DNA of 64,000 nucleotides from Mycolicibacterium sp. P9-64 (GCF_008329605.1 NZ_NPKO01000003.1:62001-126000); one strand, 5' to 3'; positions 54,401 through 64,000 are shown, counted from the stretch's first letter. The notes: a model not told the origin generated them from the letters alone. Numbers and translations: made by a program.

Positions 54401-55966
54401 GACGAAGTAGTCGTAGAGCAGCCGCGACCGTTGCGAGAGCACGGCGGTCGGGGTGTCGGTTCCCATGGAGCCCAACGGTTCGGCGCCGGAGGCGGCCATG
54501 GGGGTGAGCAGGATGCGGAGCTCCTCCTCCGTGTAGCCGAAGGAGATCTGCCTGCGCACCACTGAATCGTGGTTGGGCTGCACCCGCACCCGGTCGGGCA
54601 GCGTCTTGAGATCGAGTAGACCCGAATGCAGCCACTCGTCGTAGGGCTCGGCCCGCGCCAGCTCGTCCTTGATCTCGTCGTCGGACACGATCCGGCCCGC
54701 GGCGGTATCAATCAGGAACATCTTTCCCGGCTCGAGGCGACCCTTGGCCACGATCTCGGCCGACGGCACGTCCAGCACGCCGCTCTCGCTGGCGAGGATC
54801 AGCCGGTCGTCGATGGTGCGCCACCAGCGTCCTGGCCGTAAACCGTTGCGGTCCAGGACCGCTCCCACGACGGTGCCGTCGGTGAACGTGACGCAGGCGG
54901 GCCCGTCCCACGGCTCCATCAGGGACGCGTGGAACTGCCAGAACGCGCGGCGCTCGGGCTCCATCGTGGTGTTGTTCTCCCACGCCTCGGGGATCATCAT
55001 CAGCACGGCGTGGGGCAGGCTTCGGCCGCCGAGGTGCAGCAGTTCGAGCACCTGGTCGAAGGCCGTGGAGTCCGACGATCCCGGCGGGCAGACCGGGGAC
55101 AGCCGGCTCAGGTCACCAGGGATGCGGGCGCTGGCCAGCATGGCCTCGCGGGCATGCATGCGGTTGCGGTTGCCGCGCACGGTGTTGATCTCGCCGTTGT
55201 GCGCCACGAAGCGGAACGGGTGGGCCAGCGGCCAGGACGGAAAGGTGTTGGTGGAGAAGCGGCTATGGACGATCGCGATGGCGCTCTTGCAACGTTCGTC
55301 GCGAAGGTCGGGAAAGAATCGCGGCAGTTGCATCGTCGTGAGCATGCCCTTGTAGGCCATGGTGCGGCTGGACAGTGACGGGAAGTACACCTGCGTTTCG
55401 TCGGGCGCCGCCTCGGCGCGCTTGCGCAGCGGGTACACCCTGCGGTCGAGCTCGATGCCTGCGGGCCGGCCGCCGTCGTGTTCGGCTGCCGCAACGAACA
55501 ATTGAGTCATGTGCGGCATACATCCGAGCGCGGTCATCCCGATCTCGGCCCCGTCGGGGTCGGTCGGGACCTCGCGCCAGCCGAGGACTTCAAGACCTTC
55601 TTCCGCGGCGATGCGCTCGACACCGGCGCGAGCGTCTGCGCGTGCGACGGGATCGGCTGGCAGGAAGCAGATTCCGGCCGCAAATGTGTTCTCGCCTTCG
55701 GGTGTGGGTTGCGGCAGGTCGAAGTCGACGACGTCACGCAGCAGGTCGACCGGCAGCTGCAGCAGAATGCCTGCACCGTCACCGCTATTCGGTTCGGCGC
55801 CTGCTGCGCCGCGGTGTTCGAGGTGCTCCAGCGCCGTCAGTCCGTCGGCGACGATGGCGTGCGAACGGCGGCCTTGGATGTCGGCGATCATGGCGACGCC
55901 ACACGAGTCTGATTCACGCTCGGGGTCGTAGAGCCCCTGCGCATCGGGCAATGCCGAAAACAGCAC
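51398..55966 (-). CDS. gltB: glutamate synthase large (alpha) subunit
   Basis: A 1522-residue enzyme. A 21-residue propeptide precedes Cys22 (ESDSCGVAM), which becomes the N-terminal nucleophile of the glutaminase domain (about 22-430). A central domain, the FMN-binding synthase domain ([25 protein letters not shown] region) and the 3Fe-4S cluster loop [15 protein letters not shown] follow. The C-terminal beta-helix domain is GXXGXXXG-rich ([17 protein letters not shown]). GTG start with GGAGG nine bases upstream. It forms the GOGAT complex with GltD and supplies glutamate in the same region as pyk and trp genes. Confidence 0.98.
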   Translation of the reverse strand: MLFSALPDAQGLYDPERESDSCGVAMIADIQGRRSHAIVADGLTALEHLEHRGAAGAEPNSGDGAGILLQLPVDLLRDVVDFDLPQPTPEGENTFAAGICFLPADPVARADARAGVERIAAEEGLEVLGWREVPTDPDGAEIGMTALGCMPHMTQLFVAAAEHDGGRPAGIELDRRVYPLRKRAEAAPDETQVYFPSLSSRTMAYKGMLTTMQLPRFFPDLRDERCKSAIAIVHSRFSTNTFPSWPLAHPFRFVAHNGEINTVRGNRNRMHAREAMLASARIPGDLSRLSPVCPPGSSDSTAFDQVLELLHLGGRSLPHAVLMMIPEAWENNTTMEPERRAFWQFHASLMEPWDGPACVTFTDGTVVGAVLDRNGLRPGRWWRTIDDRLILASESGVLDVPSAEIVAKGRLEPGKMFLIDTAAGRIVSDDEIKDELARAEPYDEWLHSGLLDLKTLPDRVRVQPNHDSVVRRQISFGYTEEELRILLTPMAASGAEPLGSMGTDTPTAVLSQRSRLLYDYFVELFAQVTNPPLDAIREAVVTSMARVMGPEHNLLEPSAASCRQIKLAWPVLDNDELNKIVHINDDGEQPGLKTTVLRALYDVERGGEGLGEALDDLRIRASEAIAKGARTLVISDRDSDHTKAPVPSLLAVSAVHHHLVRTKARTTVGLVVESGDAREVHHIAMLIGFGAAAVNPYLAFESIEDLVREGELTGIEPATAVRNYLKALGKGVMKVMSKMGISTVASYTGAQAFEAIGIDRDVVDEYFAGTPTQLGGVGLDVLAEEVKLRHRRAYPENPTERVHRRLEVGGEYAFRREGELHLFTPEVVFLLQHSTRTGRHDVFAQYSEEVNRLTRDGGALRGLFELKTGVRPPVSLDEVESVESILTRFNTGAMSYGSISAEAHETMAIAMNALGGRSNSGEGGEDTDRLYDPRRRSAVKQVASGRFGVTSDYLVNATDIQIKMAQGAKPGEGGQLPGYKVYPNIAKTRHSTPGVGLISPPPHHDIYSIEDLAQLIHDLKNANSEARIHVKLVSSVGVGTVAAGVSKAHADVVLISGYDGGTGAAPLTSLKHAGAPWEIGLADTQQTLVLNGLRDRITVQCDGGLRTARDVIVAALLGAEEYGFATAPLVVAGCIMMRVCHLDTCPVGVATQNPELRARFNGKPEFVENFFRFIAEDVRKYLAELGFRSIDEAVGRVDVLDTAPGVAHWKSRGLDLTPIFAIPTDAHGAQLTQRRRLRDQDHALEHALDQTLIALAEGALEDARPVRLELPVRNVNRTVGTLLGAEVTRRYGGQGLLDDTIHVTLTGSAGQSLGAFLPPGITLELIGDANDYVGKGLSGGRVIVRPDDDVLFLPEDNVIAGNTLVFGATSGEVFLRGTVGERFCARNSGALAVVEGVGDHACEYMTGGRVVVLGKTGRNMAAGMSGGIAFVLGLDPAMVNTEMVELQRLEPEDLVWLHDVVARHSNLTASTLAKSVLSDWPRRSGQFTKIMPTDYQRVLQATRMAKAEGRDVDTAIMEASRG

Positions 55967-56026
55967 TGGGATGTACCTCCGCAGTCCGGAAACGATCTTC
56001 GCGGGACTGCAGCGGCCCGAAGTGCG

Positions 56027-56032
56027 AGTATA
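56027..56032 (-). promoter_or_regulatory. extended -10 element of gltBD
   Basis: TGATATACT on the minus strand is an extended -10 (TGN-TATACT). The transcript would begin near 56020, about 55 bases before the gltB GTG. Confidence 0.5.
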
Positions 56033-56039
56033 TCAGCGC

Positions 56040-56054
56040 GGTAGCTGAGCTACC
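56040..56054. promoter_or_regulatory. perfect palindrome at the gltB -35 region / DUF2752 gene end
   Basis: GGTAGCT-G-AGCTACC is a perfect 7-1-7 palindrome that starts eight bases upstream of the gltB -10 element. It could be an operator of gltB. It also covers the stop codon of the DUF2752 gene, so a short transcription-stop hairpin is the alternative. Confidence 0.35.
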
Positions 56055-56463
56055 CGTCGATCAAGGTCGGGACCAGCGGGAACCCCGGCCAGTTGCGGAC
56101 CACCGTCCACGCAAGCGCCAGCACGCCGATCGTGATCGTCGCGGGGATCGGCATCAGGCGTTGGCCGCGGCGCCACCGCACCAGCAGCCAGATCGCCAGC
56201 AGCGGGAGCCCGACGACCAGGAACACGTTGTCGACCACTGCGGCCCCGAGGTCACCGTGCAGCAGGTCGTGGGTCATCCGAAGACCGCCGCACGCCGGGC
56301 AATTCCAGCCGGTCGCCAGCCTGAACGGGCATTCGGGGAACAGGAAGCCTTGCCGGTGCGGATCGCTCATCCCGACGTAGGCCAGGGCGCCTGCGAAGAT
56401 CGCGCCCGTGGCGAGCGTCCCCAGCAATGGCCCCGTGGCCTTGCCGGTGGTACTAGGTTCCAT
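56050..56463 (-). CDS. DUF2752 membrane protein (Rv1616-like)
   Basis: A 137-residue protein with three or four membrane helices. The family motif is FRLATGWNCPACGGLRMTHDLLHGDLGAAVVDN, of which CPACGGLRMTHDLLHGD is diagnostic; the CPxC pair may bind metal or be redox active. Function is unknown. Its start lies 11 bases inside the end of the TM2-domain gene upstream, so the two are coupled. Confidence 0.85.
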   Translation of the reverse strand: MEPSTTGKATGPLLGTLATGAIFAGALAYVGMSDPHRQGFLFPECPFRLATGWNCPACGGLRMTHDLLHGDLGAAVVDNVFLVVGLPLLAIWLLVRWRRGQRLMPIPATITIGVLALAWTVVRNWPGFPLVPTLIDG

Positions 56464-56878
56464 CGCGGAGTGGACGGCCCTGCGGGTCGCGCACCTTGTC
56501 GCCGAGGATCATGATGGCGTCGATGATGCCCCAGATGATCGCACCGATGCCGCAGGTGAGGAGCCCGATGACCAGCTGGGCGATGCCCAGGCCGGTGTAG
56601 CCGAGGTAGATGCGGCCGATGCCCACCAGTCCGAACAGGCCGAGCAACTGCAGCAGGCCCGCGACCACCTTGGACTTCTCCGACAGCGGCTCCCCCGTGA
56701 GGGGATGGCGGCCGTAGGGCGCCGACGGGTCGTAGTACGCACCCGCAGGCGGCGGCGGGTACTGGGGTTGATACTGCGGCGGGAACGGGGGCGGCGGATA
56801 TCCCCCTGGTGCCTGCTGCGGTGGCGGAGGCGCAGACGCCGACCAGTCTTCTCTGCCCCCGAACTGCGGTTCCGTCAT
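56453..56878 (-). CDS. TM2-domain proline-rich membrane protein (Rv1615-like)
   Basis: A 141-residue protein. The first 75 residues are Pro/Gln/Tyr-rich (APPPPQQAPGGYPPPPFPPQ). Residues about 78-135 are a TM2 domain: KSKVVAGLLQLLGLFGLVGIGRIYLGYTGLGIAQLVIG and GIGAIIWGIIDAIMILG, with the GRIYLG turn of the family. Function unknown. ATG 56878 (MTEPQFGG) is used rather than upstream starts. Coupled to the DUF2752 gene. Confidence 0.83.
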   Translation of the reverse strand: MTEPQFGGREDWSASAPPPPQQAPGGYPPPPFPPQYQPQYPPPPAGAYYDPSAPYGRHPLTGEPLSEKSKVVAGLLQLLGLFGLVGIGRIYLGYTGLGIAQLVIGLLTCGIGAIIWGIIDAIMILGDKVRDPQGRPLRDGT

Positions 56879-57020
56879 GCCATTCAGCATGCCAGAACCG
56901 CCCGTCGGCGTACTCAGCACGAGGAAGTACAGGCTGCCTCCGGGTTTGGTGGCGTAGCCGTGCCCGGTCGGTGAGGTCCAGTGACAGTCCGGTCACCGAG
57001 TTGCCGGTCGCTCCAGCCGT

Positions 57021-57476
57021 TTAGTGGGTGCAATCCAGCGTGACGTCTATGGTCTTGCTGACCACGATCGTCGTCTGATGTTTGTCGCCGATGGAGCCAG
57101 GTCCACCAGGCGAGGTGCCTCCTGAGTTCAACGACGACGTCGTCATCGCGTTGTGCACCTCAACCACCGTGCAATCGGTAAGCGGCTTGTCGCCGGCACG
57201 GTCCACCGTCACCGAGTAGCCCGCGGATTGCAGGTCCGCAATCGTTGCGACGGCGTGTGTGTCAGGTAGCCAGTGGAGCTTGCCCTGGTCATCCACGATG
57301 CACCGAAGTGCTCCGCCGTCACCTGCCGTCGCGGAGTCGCCGATTTGGTCCGATCCGCAGTCCATCCCGGCCGCCGGCGCGTCGGCGCCAGCTGGCGTAG
57401 CCGGTCCGATCAGTACCGTTGCCGCGGCTAGTCCGGCCACAACTAGCGCCCGGAAGAGAAAACGGTTTTCAGTCAC
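57021..57476 (-). CDS. small secreted protein of unknown function
   Basis: A 151-residue exported protein with signal peptide MTENRFLFRALVVAGLAAATVLIG and cleavage near AGADAP. The mature part has four Cys (MDCGSDQ, LRCIVDD, LTDCTVVE and LDCTH), enough for two disulfides. A central Ser/Gly/Pro loop NSGGTSPGGPGSIGDK precedes a last beta-strand. GTG 57476 follows a strong GGGGAGG site. I do not recognise a family with certainty; similar small four-Cys secreted proteins occur in mycobacteria. Confidence 0.78.
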   Translation of the reverse strand: MTENRFLFRALVVAGLAAATVLIGPATPAGADAPAAGMDCGSDQIGDSATAGDGGALRCIVDDQGKLHWLPDTHAVATIADLQSAGYSVTVDRAGDKPLTDCTVVEVHNAMTTSSLNSGGTSPGGPGSIGDKHQTTIVVSKTIDVTLDCTH

Positions 57477-57721
57477 GGTAGACCTCCCCCTAGACACCCT
57501 GGCGAGCGTGCTGCATCGCCAATGTGCTCAGCACCAGGCTAGGTTCAAGCAAGCCTGGAAGCCGGAGGCCAATGGCACTAGTCGTCGGGGCCGAAGGTCC
57601 TCCGGGTACGCGAAGCCGGGAACGTGATTACGGCACGATCGGCCGGGGCCGTCGTCGTCTTCCTACGCGCCGGCGCCCCTACCGCCTAGGTGTCTGTGGA
57701 TGAAATCCAGGCGGGCGGCCC

Positions 57722-59614
57722 CTAGCCGCGACGCCGCCACCATCGTCCGCGCGGCGGTTCGGCGGCGGGTCGGGCAGTCTGCACGGGTGTATCAGCAGGC
57801 TCTGCGGCTTCAGCAGGCGCAGCCTCTTCGGCGACTTCTGCAGCCACGGCTTCGGCTTCCTCGGCACCTTCAACGGCAGCCTCGTGCACCTCGGCCGCGT
57901 CCTGCCCCGCGGCAGCAACCTCGTCACCCTCGACCGAACCCAATCCCGCTTCGGGTTCCGCGGATTCAGATTCGGCGGACTCGGCGTCGGTTGGCTCCCC
58001 CTCCGCTTCAGACGACTCCGGCCCGGGTCCGGTAACGCCCTCGTGCTCGGCAGGCTCAGCCTCGTCGGCGACCTCACCGGCCAGGGCTTCGGCAGTCTCG
58101 GTGCCCTCAACGGCAGCCTCGTGCACCTCAGCCGCGTCCTGCCCCGCGGCAGCGACCTCGTCACCCTCGACCGAACCCAATCCCGCTTCGGGTTCCGCAG
58201 ATTCAGACTCGGCGACCACGGGCTCGTCGACGACCTCTTCAGCCGCCTCGGTGCCCTCCACCGAACCCAATCCCTCTTCGGGTTCAGCGACGTCAGTCAC
58301 TGGCTCGAGGGCCTCGGGCTCGTTCTCTGCTTCGTCGGCCTCGTCTTCGTCTTCGGCTTCGTCGGGCTCGCCGGCTTCGGATCCAATGGCGTCCTCGGCA
58401 GCGGCCACCGCCTCCGCTTCGTCGTCCTCGTCGGGCTCCTCGTTGGTCTCGGCGGCGAGTTCCTCGGCCTGTTCGGACATCGGCCCCGACTGAGCACCTA
58501 CCGGCTCGGCACCTTCGACATCGTCATCGTCTTCTACGTCGTCGGAATCGGAATCGGACTCGGACTCCTCTACGTCCTCAGCAGACGCATCCCCGACGAC
58601 CGGCTGCTCAGCTTCGACGGAGACTGCACCCGCATCAGCGCGCTCGTCTTCCGCACCGGCCACGGTCGCCGCGGCAACCACACCACTGGTGGCGGCAACC
58701 GCGACCAGCTCCTCGCCGATCTCGTCGATCGGCGATTCCTCGTCGTCGACGTCGTTGCCCTTCAAGGACTCGGGATCTTCTCGACCCTTCGGCGCAACCA
58801 TGACGTAGACGACGGCTGCAATGAACACGAACGTCGAGGTGAACGTGTTGATCCGGATCCCCGCGATGTGGGTCGCCATGTCGCTACGCATCAGCTCGAC
58901 CCAGAACCGGCCGACGCAGTACCCCGCGACGTACAGCGCGAACAGCCGGCCGTGGCCGATCTTGAAGCGCCGGTCCACGTAGATGAGCACCGCAAAAACC
59001 AGCAGATTCCACAGCAGTTCGTACAGGAACGTCGGGTGGACCACCTCGACGAGCTGCCCCGTCGAGGTGCCGTTGAGCGAGTCGAGCACCCCTGCGGAGT
59101 TGCGCCGTTCGTAGATCTCCAGGCCCCACGGCAGCGTCGTCGCCCGTCCATAGAGTTCCTGGTTGAAGTAGTTGCCGAGCCTGCCGATCGCCTGCGCCAG
59201 CACGATGCCGGGGGCGATGGCGTCACCGAACGCCGGCAGCGGAATGCCGCGGCTGCGGCATCCAATCCAGGCGCCGACCGCGCCCAGCGCCACCGCACCC
59301 CAGATGCCGAGGCCACCATCCCAGATCCGAAGCGCTGCAACGAATCCCGCACCATCGTCACCGAAGTACGTACGCCAGTCGGTCATGACGTGGTAGAGCC
59401 GGCCACCAATCAGGCCGAACGGAACCGCCCACAGCGCGATGTCGTAGATGACGCCGGCCTGACCGCCGCGGGCGACCCAGCGCCGGTCACCGACGATCAG
59501 TGCGGCGACGATCCCGGCGATGATGCACAGCGCGTACGCCCGCAGCGGCACGGGACCGAGGTGCCACACTCCCTGGTCCGGACTCGGGATGTAGGCCAGT
59601 ACCGATGTCGTCAC
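57722..59614 (-). CDS. lgt: prolipoprotein diacylglyceryl transferase with long acidic C-terminal tail
   Basis: A 630-residue protein. Residues 1 to about 275 form Lgt, which transfers diacylglycerol from phosphatidylglycerol to the lipobox Cys of prolipoproteins: seven helices, the Lgt signature AIGRLGNYFNQELYGRATTLPWGLEI region (GRLGNYFNQELYG), and RFWVELMRSD. The following 350 residues are cytosolic, Glu/Ala/Asp-rich and without hydrophobic segments. They include two nearly identical blocks at about 468-503 and 547-582 (SAEPEAGLGSVEGDEVAAAG). Typical Lgt proteins end near residue 280-300; long acidic tails are known in mycobacteria. GTG overlaps the trpA stop, so it is expressed with the trp genes. 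Confidence 0.95.
   Translation of the reverse strand: MTTSVLAYIPSPDQGVWHLGPVPLRAYALCIIAGIVAALIVGDRRWVARGGQAGVIYDIALWAVPFGLIGGRLYHVMTDWRTYFGDDGAGFVAALRIWDGGLGIWGAVALGAVGAWIGCRSRGIPLPAFGDAIAPGIVLAQAIGRLGNYFNQELYGRATTLPWGLEIYERRNSAGVLDSLNGTSTGQLVEVVHPTFLYELLWNLLVFAVLIYVDRRFKIGHGRLFALYVAGYCVGRFWVELMRSDMATHIAGIRINTFTSTFVFIAAVVYVMVAPKGREDPESLKGNDVDDEESPIDEIGEELVAVAATSGVVAAATVAGAEDERADAGAVSVEAEQPVVGDASAEDVEESESDSDSDDVEDDDDVEGAEPVGAQSGPMSEQAEELAAETNEEPDEDDEAEAVAAAEDAIGSEAGEPDEAEDEDEADEAENEPEALEPVTDVAEPEEGLGSVEGTEAAEEVVDEPVVAESESAEPEAGLGSVEGDEVAAAGQDAAEVHEAAVEGTETAEALAGEVADEAEPAEHEGVTGPGPESSEAEGEPTDAESAESESAEPEAGLGSVEGDEVAAAGQDAAEVHEAAVEGAEEAEAVAAEVAEEAAPAEAAEPADTPVQTARPAAEPPRGRWWRRRG
57871..57977. 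repeat. 107-bp direct repeat in lgt tail, copy B
   Basis: Nearly identical to 58108-58214, with a period of 237 bases (79 codons), encoding the AEPEAGLGSVEGDEVAAAGQ block and its continuation. Differences are a few single bases. Confidence 0.85.
58108..58214. repeat. 107-bp direct repeat in lgt tail, copy A
   Basis: Partner of 57871-57977. A third, degenerate piece (ACCGAACCCAATCCCTCTTC) lies near 58260, so the tail probably grew by duplication and slippage. Confidence 0.85.
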
Positions 59615-60405
59615 GCTGTAATCCTCTGTCGCACTCCGTCGGCCAGCTCTTCGGTCAAGGCACGCACGGCGGGGATGCCGTCACTCAACGCCGACACCAG
59701 CGCCGATCCGACGATTACCCCGTCGGCGTACGCACCGATCTGTGCCGCCTGTTCGCGTGAACGAACTCCCAGCCCGACTCCGACGGGAATGTCGGAGACC
59801 GCCTTGACACGGGCGACCAGTTCGGGCGCAGCATCGGACACCGCGTCGCGAGCACCGGTCACGCCCATCGTCGAGGCGGCGTAGACGAACCCGCGCGACG
59901 CCGCCACCGTGGTGGCCAGTCGTTCGGGGGTGGACGACGGCGCAACCAGGAAGATCCGGTCGAGATCACGCGCCTCGGACACCTCGATCCACTCGTCGGC
60001 CTCGTCGACGATCAGATCGGGGGTGATCAGGCCCAGACCGCCAGCCGATGCGAGGTCACGCGCGAACGCATCGACGCCCCACTTCAAGACGGGGTTCCAG
60101 TAGGTCATCACCACGGCGCGACCACCGGCCTTGCTGATCGCCTCGACGGCGGTCAACGCATCCCTGACCCGTACCCCACCATGCAGGGCGACGTTCGTGG
60201 CCGCCGCGATGGTGGGTCCGTCCATCCCGGGGTCCGAGTAGGCGATGCCCACTTCGATGATGTCGCAACCGGATTCGACCATGGCCACCATCGCCGAGAT
60301 CGACGTCGCGACGTCCGGGTATCCCGTGGGCAGATAGCCGATCAGCGCCGAACGGTTCTCCGCGCGGCACGTGTCGAACAGTCCGGCCAACCGGCTGGTC
60401 GTCAT
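59611..60405 (-). CDS. trpA: tryptophan synthase alpha subunit
   Basis: A 264-residue (beta/alpha)8 enzyme that cleaves indole-3-glycerol phosphate to indole and glyceraldehyde 3-phosphate. Catalytic Glu51 in [10 protein letters not shown] and Asp62 in PGMDGPTI are present; the phosphate-binding [12 protein letters not shown] is near the C-terminus. ATG overlaps the trpB stop and the stop overlaps the lgt GTG. It forms the alpha2-beta2 complex with TrpB, passing indole through a tunnel. Confidence 0.97.
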   Translation of the reverse strand: MTTSRLAGLFDTCRAENRSALIGYLPTGYPDVATSISAMVAMVESGCDIIEVGIAYSDPGMDGPTIAAATNVALHGGVRVRDALTAVEAISKAGGRAVVMTYWNPVLKWGVDAFARDLASAGGLGLITPDLIVDEADEWIEVSEARDLDRIFLVAPSSTPERLATTVAASRGFVYAASTMGVTGARDAVSDAAPELVARVKAVSDIPVGVGLGVRSREQAAQIGAYADGVIVGSALVSALSDGIPAVRALTEELADGVRQRITA

Positions 60406-61670
60406 TCTGGCGTCCCCCCGCCGTCGAACAGGCCGAACCACTTCGCCGCCGTCTCGACGTCCTTGTCGCCGCGGCCCGAGAGGTTCACCACGATGATCGA
60501 ATCCGGTCCGAGCTCGACACCGAGCTTGAGTGCGCCCGCCACCGCGTGCGCGGACTCGATGGCAGGGATGATGCCCTCGGTCCGCGACAGCAGCGACAAC
60601 GCGTCCATGGCCTCGGTGTCGGTGATCGGCCGGTACTCGGCGCGCCCACGATCCTTCAGGTACGCATGCTCGGGCCCGACGCCCGGGTAATCCAAACCGG
60701 CTGAGATCGAATGCGATTCGATGGTTTGGCCGTCCTCGTCCTGCAGCAGGTAGGAGAACGAGCCCTGGAACGCGCCAGGCGAGCCACCGGCGAAGGTCGC
60801 GGCATGCCTGCCGGTCTCCACGCCGTCGCCTGCGGCCTCGTAGCCGATCAGCCGGACACCGGGATCGTCGATGAAGGCGTGGAACACGCCGATCGCGTTC
60901 GATCCTCCACCAACACAAGCAGTCACAGCGTCGGGTAGGCGATGCGCCTGCGCCAGAATCTGGGCTCGCGCCTCGAGGCCGATGACACGCTGGAAGTCAC
61001 GCACCATCGCGGGGAACGGATGCGGGCCCGCCGCGGTGCCGAAGCAGTAGTAGGTGTTGTCGGCGTGAGCGACCCAGTCGCGGAAGGTTTCGTTGATCGC
61101 GTCCTTGAGCGTCTTCGAACCGGACTCGACGGACACCACCTCGGCGCCGAGCAGCCGCATCCGTGCCACGTTCAGGGCCTGGCGGGCGGTGTCGACCGCC
61201 CCCATGTAGACCACGCACTCGATGCCGAGCAGCGCGCAGGCCGTCGCGGTCGCCACGCCGTGCTGACCCGCACCGGTCTCGGCGATCACCCGGTTCTTGC
61301 CCATCAGCCGGGCCAACAGAACCTGACCGAGAACGTTGTTGATCTTGTGGGAACCGGTGTGGTTGAGGTCTTCTCGCTTGAGGAACAATCGTGCTCCCCC
61401 GGCGTGCTCGCTCAGCCGGGTCGCCTCGTACAGCGGCGACGGCCTGCCGGTGTAGTGCCGCTGCAGGCGGTCCAGCTCGTCGAGGAAGGTCTGATCCGAC
61501 CTGGCCTTCTCGTAGGCGGCGGTGACCTCTTCGATGACCGCCATCAAGGCTTCTGGGACGAGTCGTCCGCCATAGGCGCCGAAGTAACCCTTGGCGTCCG
61601 GGTCGTGGGCAGTGGGTTCGGCGACGGCTGCGCTGGAACGCGGCAGCTCGGGACCCGCGAGATCGGCCAC
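60402..61670 (-). CDS. trpB: tryptophan synthase beta subunit
   Basis: A 422-residue PLP enzyme that joins indole and serine. The PLP Lys is Lys109 in [31 protein letters not shown] and [15 protein letters not shown] are the PLP-phosphate and substrate loops, and [13 protein letters not shown] lies near the C-terminus. The N-terminal 35 residues ([19 protein letters not shown]) are variable, as in mycobacterial TrpB. GTG 61670 lies five bases after the trpC stop. Confidence 0.97.
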   Translation of the reverse strand: MADLAGPELPRSSAAVAEPTAHDPDAKGYFGAYGGRLVPEALMAVIEEVTAAYEKARSDQTFLDELDRLQRHYTGRPSPLYEATRLSEHAGGARLFLKREDLNHTGSHKINNVLGQVLLARLMGKNRVIAETGAGQHGVATATACALLGIECVVYMGAVDTARQALNVARMRLLGAEVVSVESGSKTLKDAINETFRDWVAHADNTYYCFGTAAGPHPFPAMVRDFQRVIGLEARAQILAQAHRLPDAVTACVGGGSNAIGVFHAFIDDPGVRLIGYEAAGDGVETGRHAATFAGGSPGAFQGSFSYLLQDEDGQTIESHSISAGLDYPGVGPEHAYLKDRGRAEYRPITDTEAMDALSLLSRTEGIIPAIESAHAVAGALKLGVELGPDSIIVVNLSGRGDKDVETAAKWFGLFDGGGTPE

Positions 61671-61674
61671 TATC

Positions 61675-62493
61675 TCAGCGGGAGGGTTTCGGGCAGGACG
61701 GGTGCGTGCCTGCGGTGACCAGGTCGGCGACGGCACTGCGGGGATCACCGCTGGTGACCAGCCCCTCGCCGACGAGCACGGCATCAGCACCCGCACCCGC
61801 GTAGGCGAGCAGATCGGCAGTGCCCCGGACGCCGGACTCGGCGATCCGGATGACGTTGGACGGCAGCCCGGGAGCAATCCGGGCAAAGCAGTCGCGATCC
61901 ACGTTCAAAGTCTTGAGATCCCTTGCGTTGACGCCGATCACACGCGCACCTGCCTGCAGGGCGCGGTCGGCTTCGTCCTCGGTGTGCACCTCGACGAGCG
62001 CGGTCATGCCCAGCGACTCGGTGCGGTCGATCATCGACACCAGAGCCGACTGCTCGAGCGCCGCGACGATGAGCAACAGCATGTCGGCGCCGTGCGCCCG
62101 CGCCTCGTGAATCTGATAGGGCCCGACGATGAAGTCCTTGCGCAGCACCGGAATCGAGACGGCGGCGCGCACGGCGTCCAAGTCGTCGAGCGACCCGTTG
62201 AAGCGGCGCTGCTCGGTGAGCACGCTGATCACGCGGGCCCCACCGTCCTGGTAGGCGCGGGCCAGCTTCGCCGGGTCGGAGATCGATGCGAGCGCACCGC
62301 GCGACGGGCTTGCCCGCTTGACCTCTGCGATGACGCCGATGCCGGGCACCTGGAGCGCGGCCAATACGTCCAGCGGAGCCGTCGCGTTCTTGGCCTTTGC
62401 CTTGACCTCGTCCAAGCTCACGGCGGCTTCGCGGACGGCTACGTCGGCGCGGACTCCCTCGATGATGGAGTCGAGCACGGTACCCGAACTCAT
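61675..62493 (-). CDS. trpC: indole-3-glycerol phosphate synthase
   Basis: A 272-residue (beta/alpha)8 enzyme that closes CdRP to indole-3-glycerol phosphate. Motifs: [16 protein letters not shown] with catalytic Lys, [37 protein letters not shown] (key RKDF), and [30 protein letters not shown]. Length equals the M. tuberculosis enzyme as I recall it. It is separated from the upstream Trp-associated membrane gene by 92 bases. Confidence 0.97.
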   Translation of the reverse strand: MSSGTVLDSIIEGVRADVAVREAAVSLDEVKAKAKNATAPLDVLAALQVPGIGVIAEVKRASPSRGALASISDPAKLARAYQDGGARVISVLTEQRRFNGSLDDLDAVRAAVSIPVLRKDFIVGPYQIHEARAHGADMLLLIVAALEQSALVSMIDRTESLGMTALVEVHTEDEADRALQAGARVIGVNARDLKTLNVDRDCFARIAPGLPSNVIRIAESGVRGTADLLAYAGAGADAVLVGEGLVTSGDPRSAVADLVTAGTHPSCPKPSR

Positions 62494-62585
62494 GAGCCGT
62501 GGATGTCCTTCCGAGCCGTACCTGAGCATCCGGGCGATCCCGGAATGTCTGTATCGCAGGGTAGTCGCGTGCACCACACCTCTTG

Positions 62586-63179
62586 TCACCGACCCTCGTT
62601 GTCGGTGGACGTCGGGTCACGGCCCTCGTCGAGGGCATCCCAGATCATCCGTTCGGACATTCCGTCGCCGCTTTCATCCCGTTGCGCCGCCTCACGCCTT
62701 GCCGCTGGTGCGACGTACTTCCCGGCGTCCGACTTGGGTTCCGCAGCCGCCCTCAGCAGCAGCACGGCACCGGCCAGCGTCAGCGCCGCCGCGACCAGGG
62801 TCAGCCCGGCACCCCAATGCTGCCGCTGCGTTCCGACCAGGGCGATGAGGGGCACCTGAGCCAGATCGGCCGCGCGCACCGCGACGTCACGGATCACCCA
62901 CAGCCCGATTCCCAGGTAGCCCATCCCTGCGCTGGCAACGGCGACGAGCAGCGCCAGCAGCCGCAGCGGCCAGCCCCGCACCGCGAGCGCGGCGACGGCG
63001 GCGGCCAGCACCAGCAGCGCCAACGGCACCAGCGCCGTCGACCACGCCGCACCCGACAACGTCGCGGTCTTCGGCTGTCCCAATCCGTCGAACGACGACA
63101 CCACGACCCACGTCATCCGCGAACCGACCCACAGCGCGAGCGCGGCGAGCACCAGCAGCAGCTGAGCGATGCGTGTCAT
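62586..63179 (-). CDS. Trp biosynthesis-associated membrane protein (TIGR02234, Rv1610-like)
   Basis: A 197-residue protein with four membrane helices ([58 protein letters not shown] and [22 protein letters not shown]) and a charged cytosolic tail with [13 protein letters not shown]. Found next to trpE and trpC in many actinobacteria; a role in tryptophan synthesis or its regulation is assumed from position only. ATG overlaps the trpE stop by ATGA. Confidence 0.9.
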   Translation of the reverse strand: MTRIAQLLLVLAALALWVGSRMTWVVVSSFDGLGQPKTATLSGAAWSTALVPLALLVLAAAVAALAVRGWPLRLLALLVAVASAGMGYLGIGLWVIRDVAVRAADLAQVPLIALVGTQRQHWGAGLTLVAAALTLAGAVLLLRAAAEPKSDAGKYVAPAARREAAQRDESGDGMSERMIWDALDEGRDPTSTDNEGR

Positions 63180-64000
63180 GGCTCCTTCAGCGTTTCTGCC
63201 GCAGCGATGGCGTTGAGCACGGCACGCGCCTTGTTGGCGGCCTCGTTGTACTCGTAGGGGCCGTTGGAGTCGGCCACCACGCCTCCGCCTGCCTGCACGT
63301 AGGCGGTGCCGTTGCGCATCAGGGCGGTGCGGATGGCGATCGCGAAGTCGGCGTTGCCCGCGAAGTCGAGGTAGCCGAGCACGCCGCCGTAGAGGCCACG
63401 CCGCGTCTTCTCGACCTCCTCGATGAGCTCCATTGCCCGCACCTTCGGCGCGCCGGACAGGGTGCCTGCCGGGAAGCACGCGGTCACCGCATCCAACGCC
63501 GTCTTGCCTTCGGCCAGCAGCCCCGTCACCGTCGAGACGAGGTGCATGACGTGGCTGTAGCGCTCGATGTGGCTGTAGTCCTCCACCTTCACCGTGCCTG
63601 GCACGCAGACCCGGCCGAGATCGTTGCGGCCGAGATCGACGAGCATCAGGTGCTCGGCGCGTTCCTTGTCGTCGGACAGCAGCTCCTTCTCGAGCAGCAC
63701 GTCCTCCTCCTCGGTCTCGCCGCGCCACCGCGTCCCCGCGATCGGGTGCGTGGTGGCCTTGCCGTCCTGCACGGTCACCAGCGCCTCCGGACTCGACCCG
63801 ACGATCGAGAAGTCAAGTTCGCCAGCGGCATTCGGCACGTTGAGCAGGTACATGTAGGGGCTGGGATTGGTCACCCGCAGCATCCGGTAGACATCGAGTG
63901 GATCAGCGCGGGTGGTGATTTCAAATCGCTGAGACGGCACCACCTGGAACGCCTCCCCCGCTTCGATGTCGCCGACGAGCTTCTCGACGATCGCGGTGTA
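63176..64000 (-). CDS. trpE: anthranilate synthase component I, C-terminal part (cut by window edge)
   Basis: 274 codons of the chorismate-binding domain are present. They include [49 protein letters not shown] (key PIAGTR), [43 protein letters not shown] and [12 protein letters not shown]. It converts chorismate and ammonia to anthranilate with a TrpG partner, which is not in this window. The N-terminal regulatory region, including the feedback Trp site, lies beyond base 64000. Confidence 0.97.
   Translation of the reverse strand, partial: YTAIVEKLVGDIEAGEAFQVVPSQRFEITTRADPLDVYRMLRVTNPSPYMYLLNVPNAAGELDFSIVGSSPEALVTVQDGKATTHPIAGTRWRGETEEEDVLLEKELLSDDKERAEHLMLVDLGRNDLGRVCVPGTVKVEDYSHIERYSHVMHLVSTVTGLLAEGKTALDAVTACFPAGTLSGAPKVRAMELIEEVEKTRRGLYGGVLGYLDFAGNADFAIAIRTALMRNGTAYVQAGGGVVADSNGPYEYNEAANKARAVLNAIAAAETLKEP

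Noticed and set aside
57871..58214. Repeats in lgt considered as CRISPR or VNTR
   Set aside because: Only two full 107-bp units occur, in frame and translated, without regular spacers. They are an internal coding duplication.
57884..59884. 666-codon open frame on the + strand opposite lgt
   Set aside because: It is a shadow of the acidic repeat tail; the repeats make the antisense frame open. The minus-strand frame has the Lgt signature.

Overview
The window reads as chromosomal DNA of a rapidly growing mycobacterium (Mycolicibacterium-like). The evidence is high GC content, frequent GTG/TTG starts, many ATGA/GTGA gene overlaps, several leaderless -10/start arrangements, and a gene order that follows, in reverse, the trpE-trpC-trpB-trpA-lgt ... 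pyk-tesB ... cydABDC ... cya ... pdtaR ... polA-rpsA-coaE ... uvrB-MFS block I remember from Mycobacterium tuberculosis (about Rv1609 to Rv1634). Accessory insertions interrupt this backbone: a hydrolase-cyclase gene at a tRNA-Cys, a LysR/flavoprotein cluster, a branched-chain amino-acid ABC cassette, a secreted glycoside-hydrolase-like gene, a polar amino-acid ABC operon joined to a two-component system, and gltBD.

Layout. 1-3300: end of an alpha/beta hydrolase, an acyl-CoA ligase and a degenerate hydrolase-adenylate cyclase fusion whose last codons run antisense through tRNA-Cys. 3355-9799: DUF899 protein, MgtC-like membrane protein, MFS transporter, uvrB, DUF402 protein, secreted protein. 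9796-17818: coaE-GrpB fusion, AztD-like zinc lipoprotein behind a Zur-like box, rpsA with a strong terminator, PrsW-like membrane protease, polA. 17993-22834: LysR regulator and its divergent monooxygenase/hydrolase pair, then a DUF35 and thiolase pair and a DUF167 gene lying between two inverted copies of a short repeat. 22927-28868: livKHMGF-type ABC transporter and pdtaR. 28964-34828: tRNA-Leu(CAA), secreted GH-like protein, adenylate cyclase split by an in-frame TGA, DUF2339 protein. 34880-39276: response regulator, sensor kinase and polar amino-acid ABC transporter in one overlapping array. 39434-46210: HdeD-like protein, cydABDC, DUF4190 protein. 46207-55966: DUF2156 membrane protein, tesB, pyk, gltD, gltB. 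56050-64000: small membrane/secreted genes, lgt with a very long acidic tail, and trpA-trpB-trpC-(Trp-associated membrane protein)-trpE, the last cut by the window edge.

How it fits together. The best regulatory signal is a PafBC-type DNA-damage promoter (TGTCRGTG-like, 8 bases, TANNNT) in front of both DNA-repair genes, uvrB and polA, and absent from the six other leaderless promoters found here. Respiratory control is visible before cydA, where a CRP-like site lies next to a 27-bp inverted repeat; cAMP supply is represented by two class III cyclase genes, one interrupted and one apparently degenerate. Zinc, amino-acid uptake, glutamate synthesis and tryptophan synthesis modules make up most of the rest. 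I did not find CRISPR arrays, insertion-sequence transposases, phage genes, rRNA or riboswitches. The most unusual items are the split cyclase with a TGA-GTG junction, the cyclase gene ending inside tRNA-Cys, a leucine-anticodon tRNA with a short variable arm, the paired inverted repeats, and a CydC ATPase domain lacking about 24 residues.
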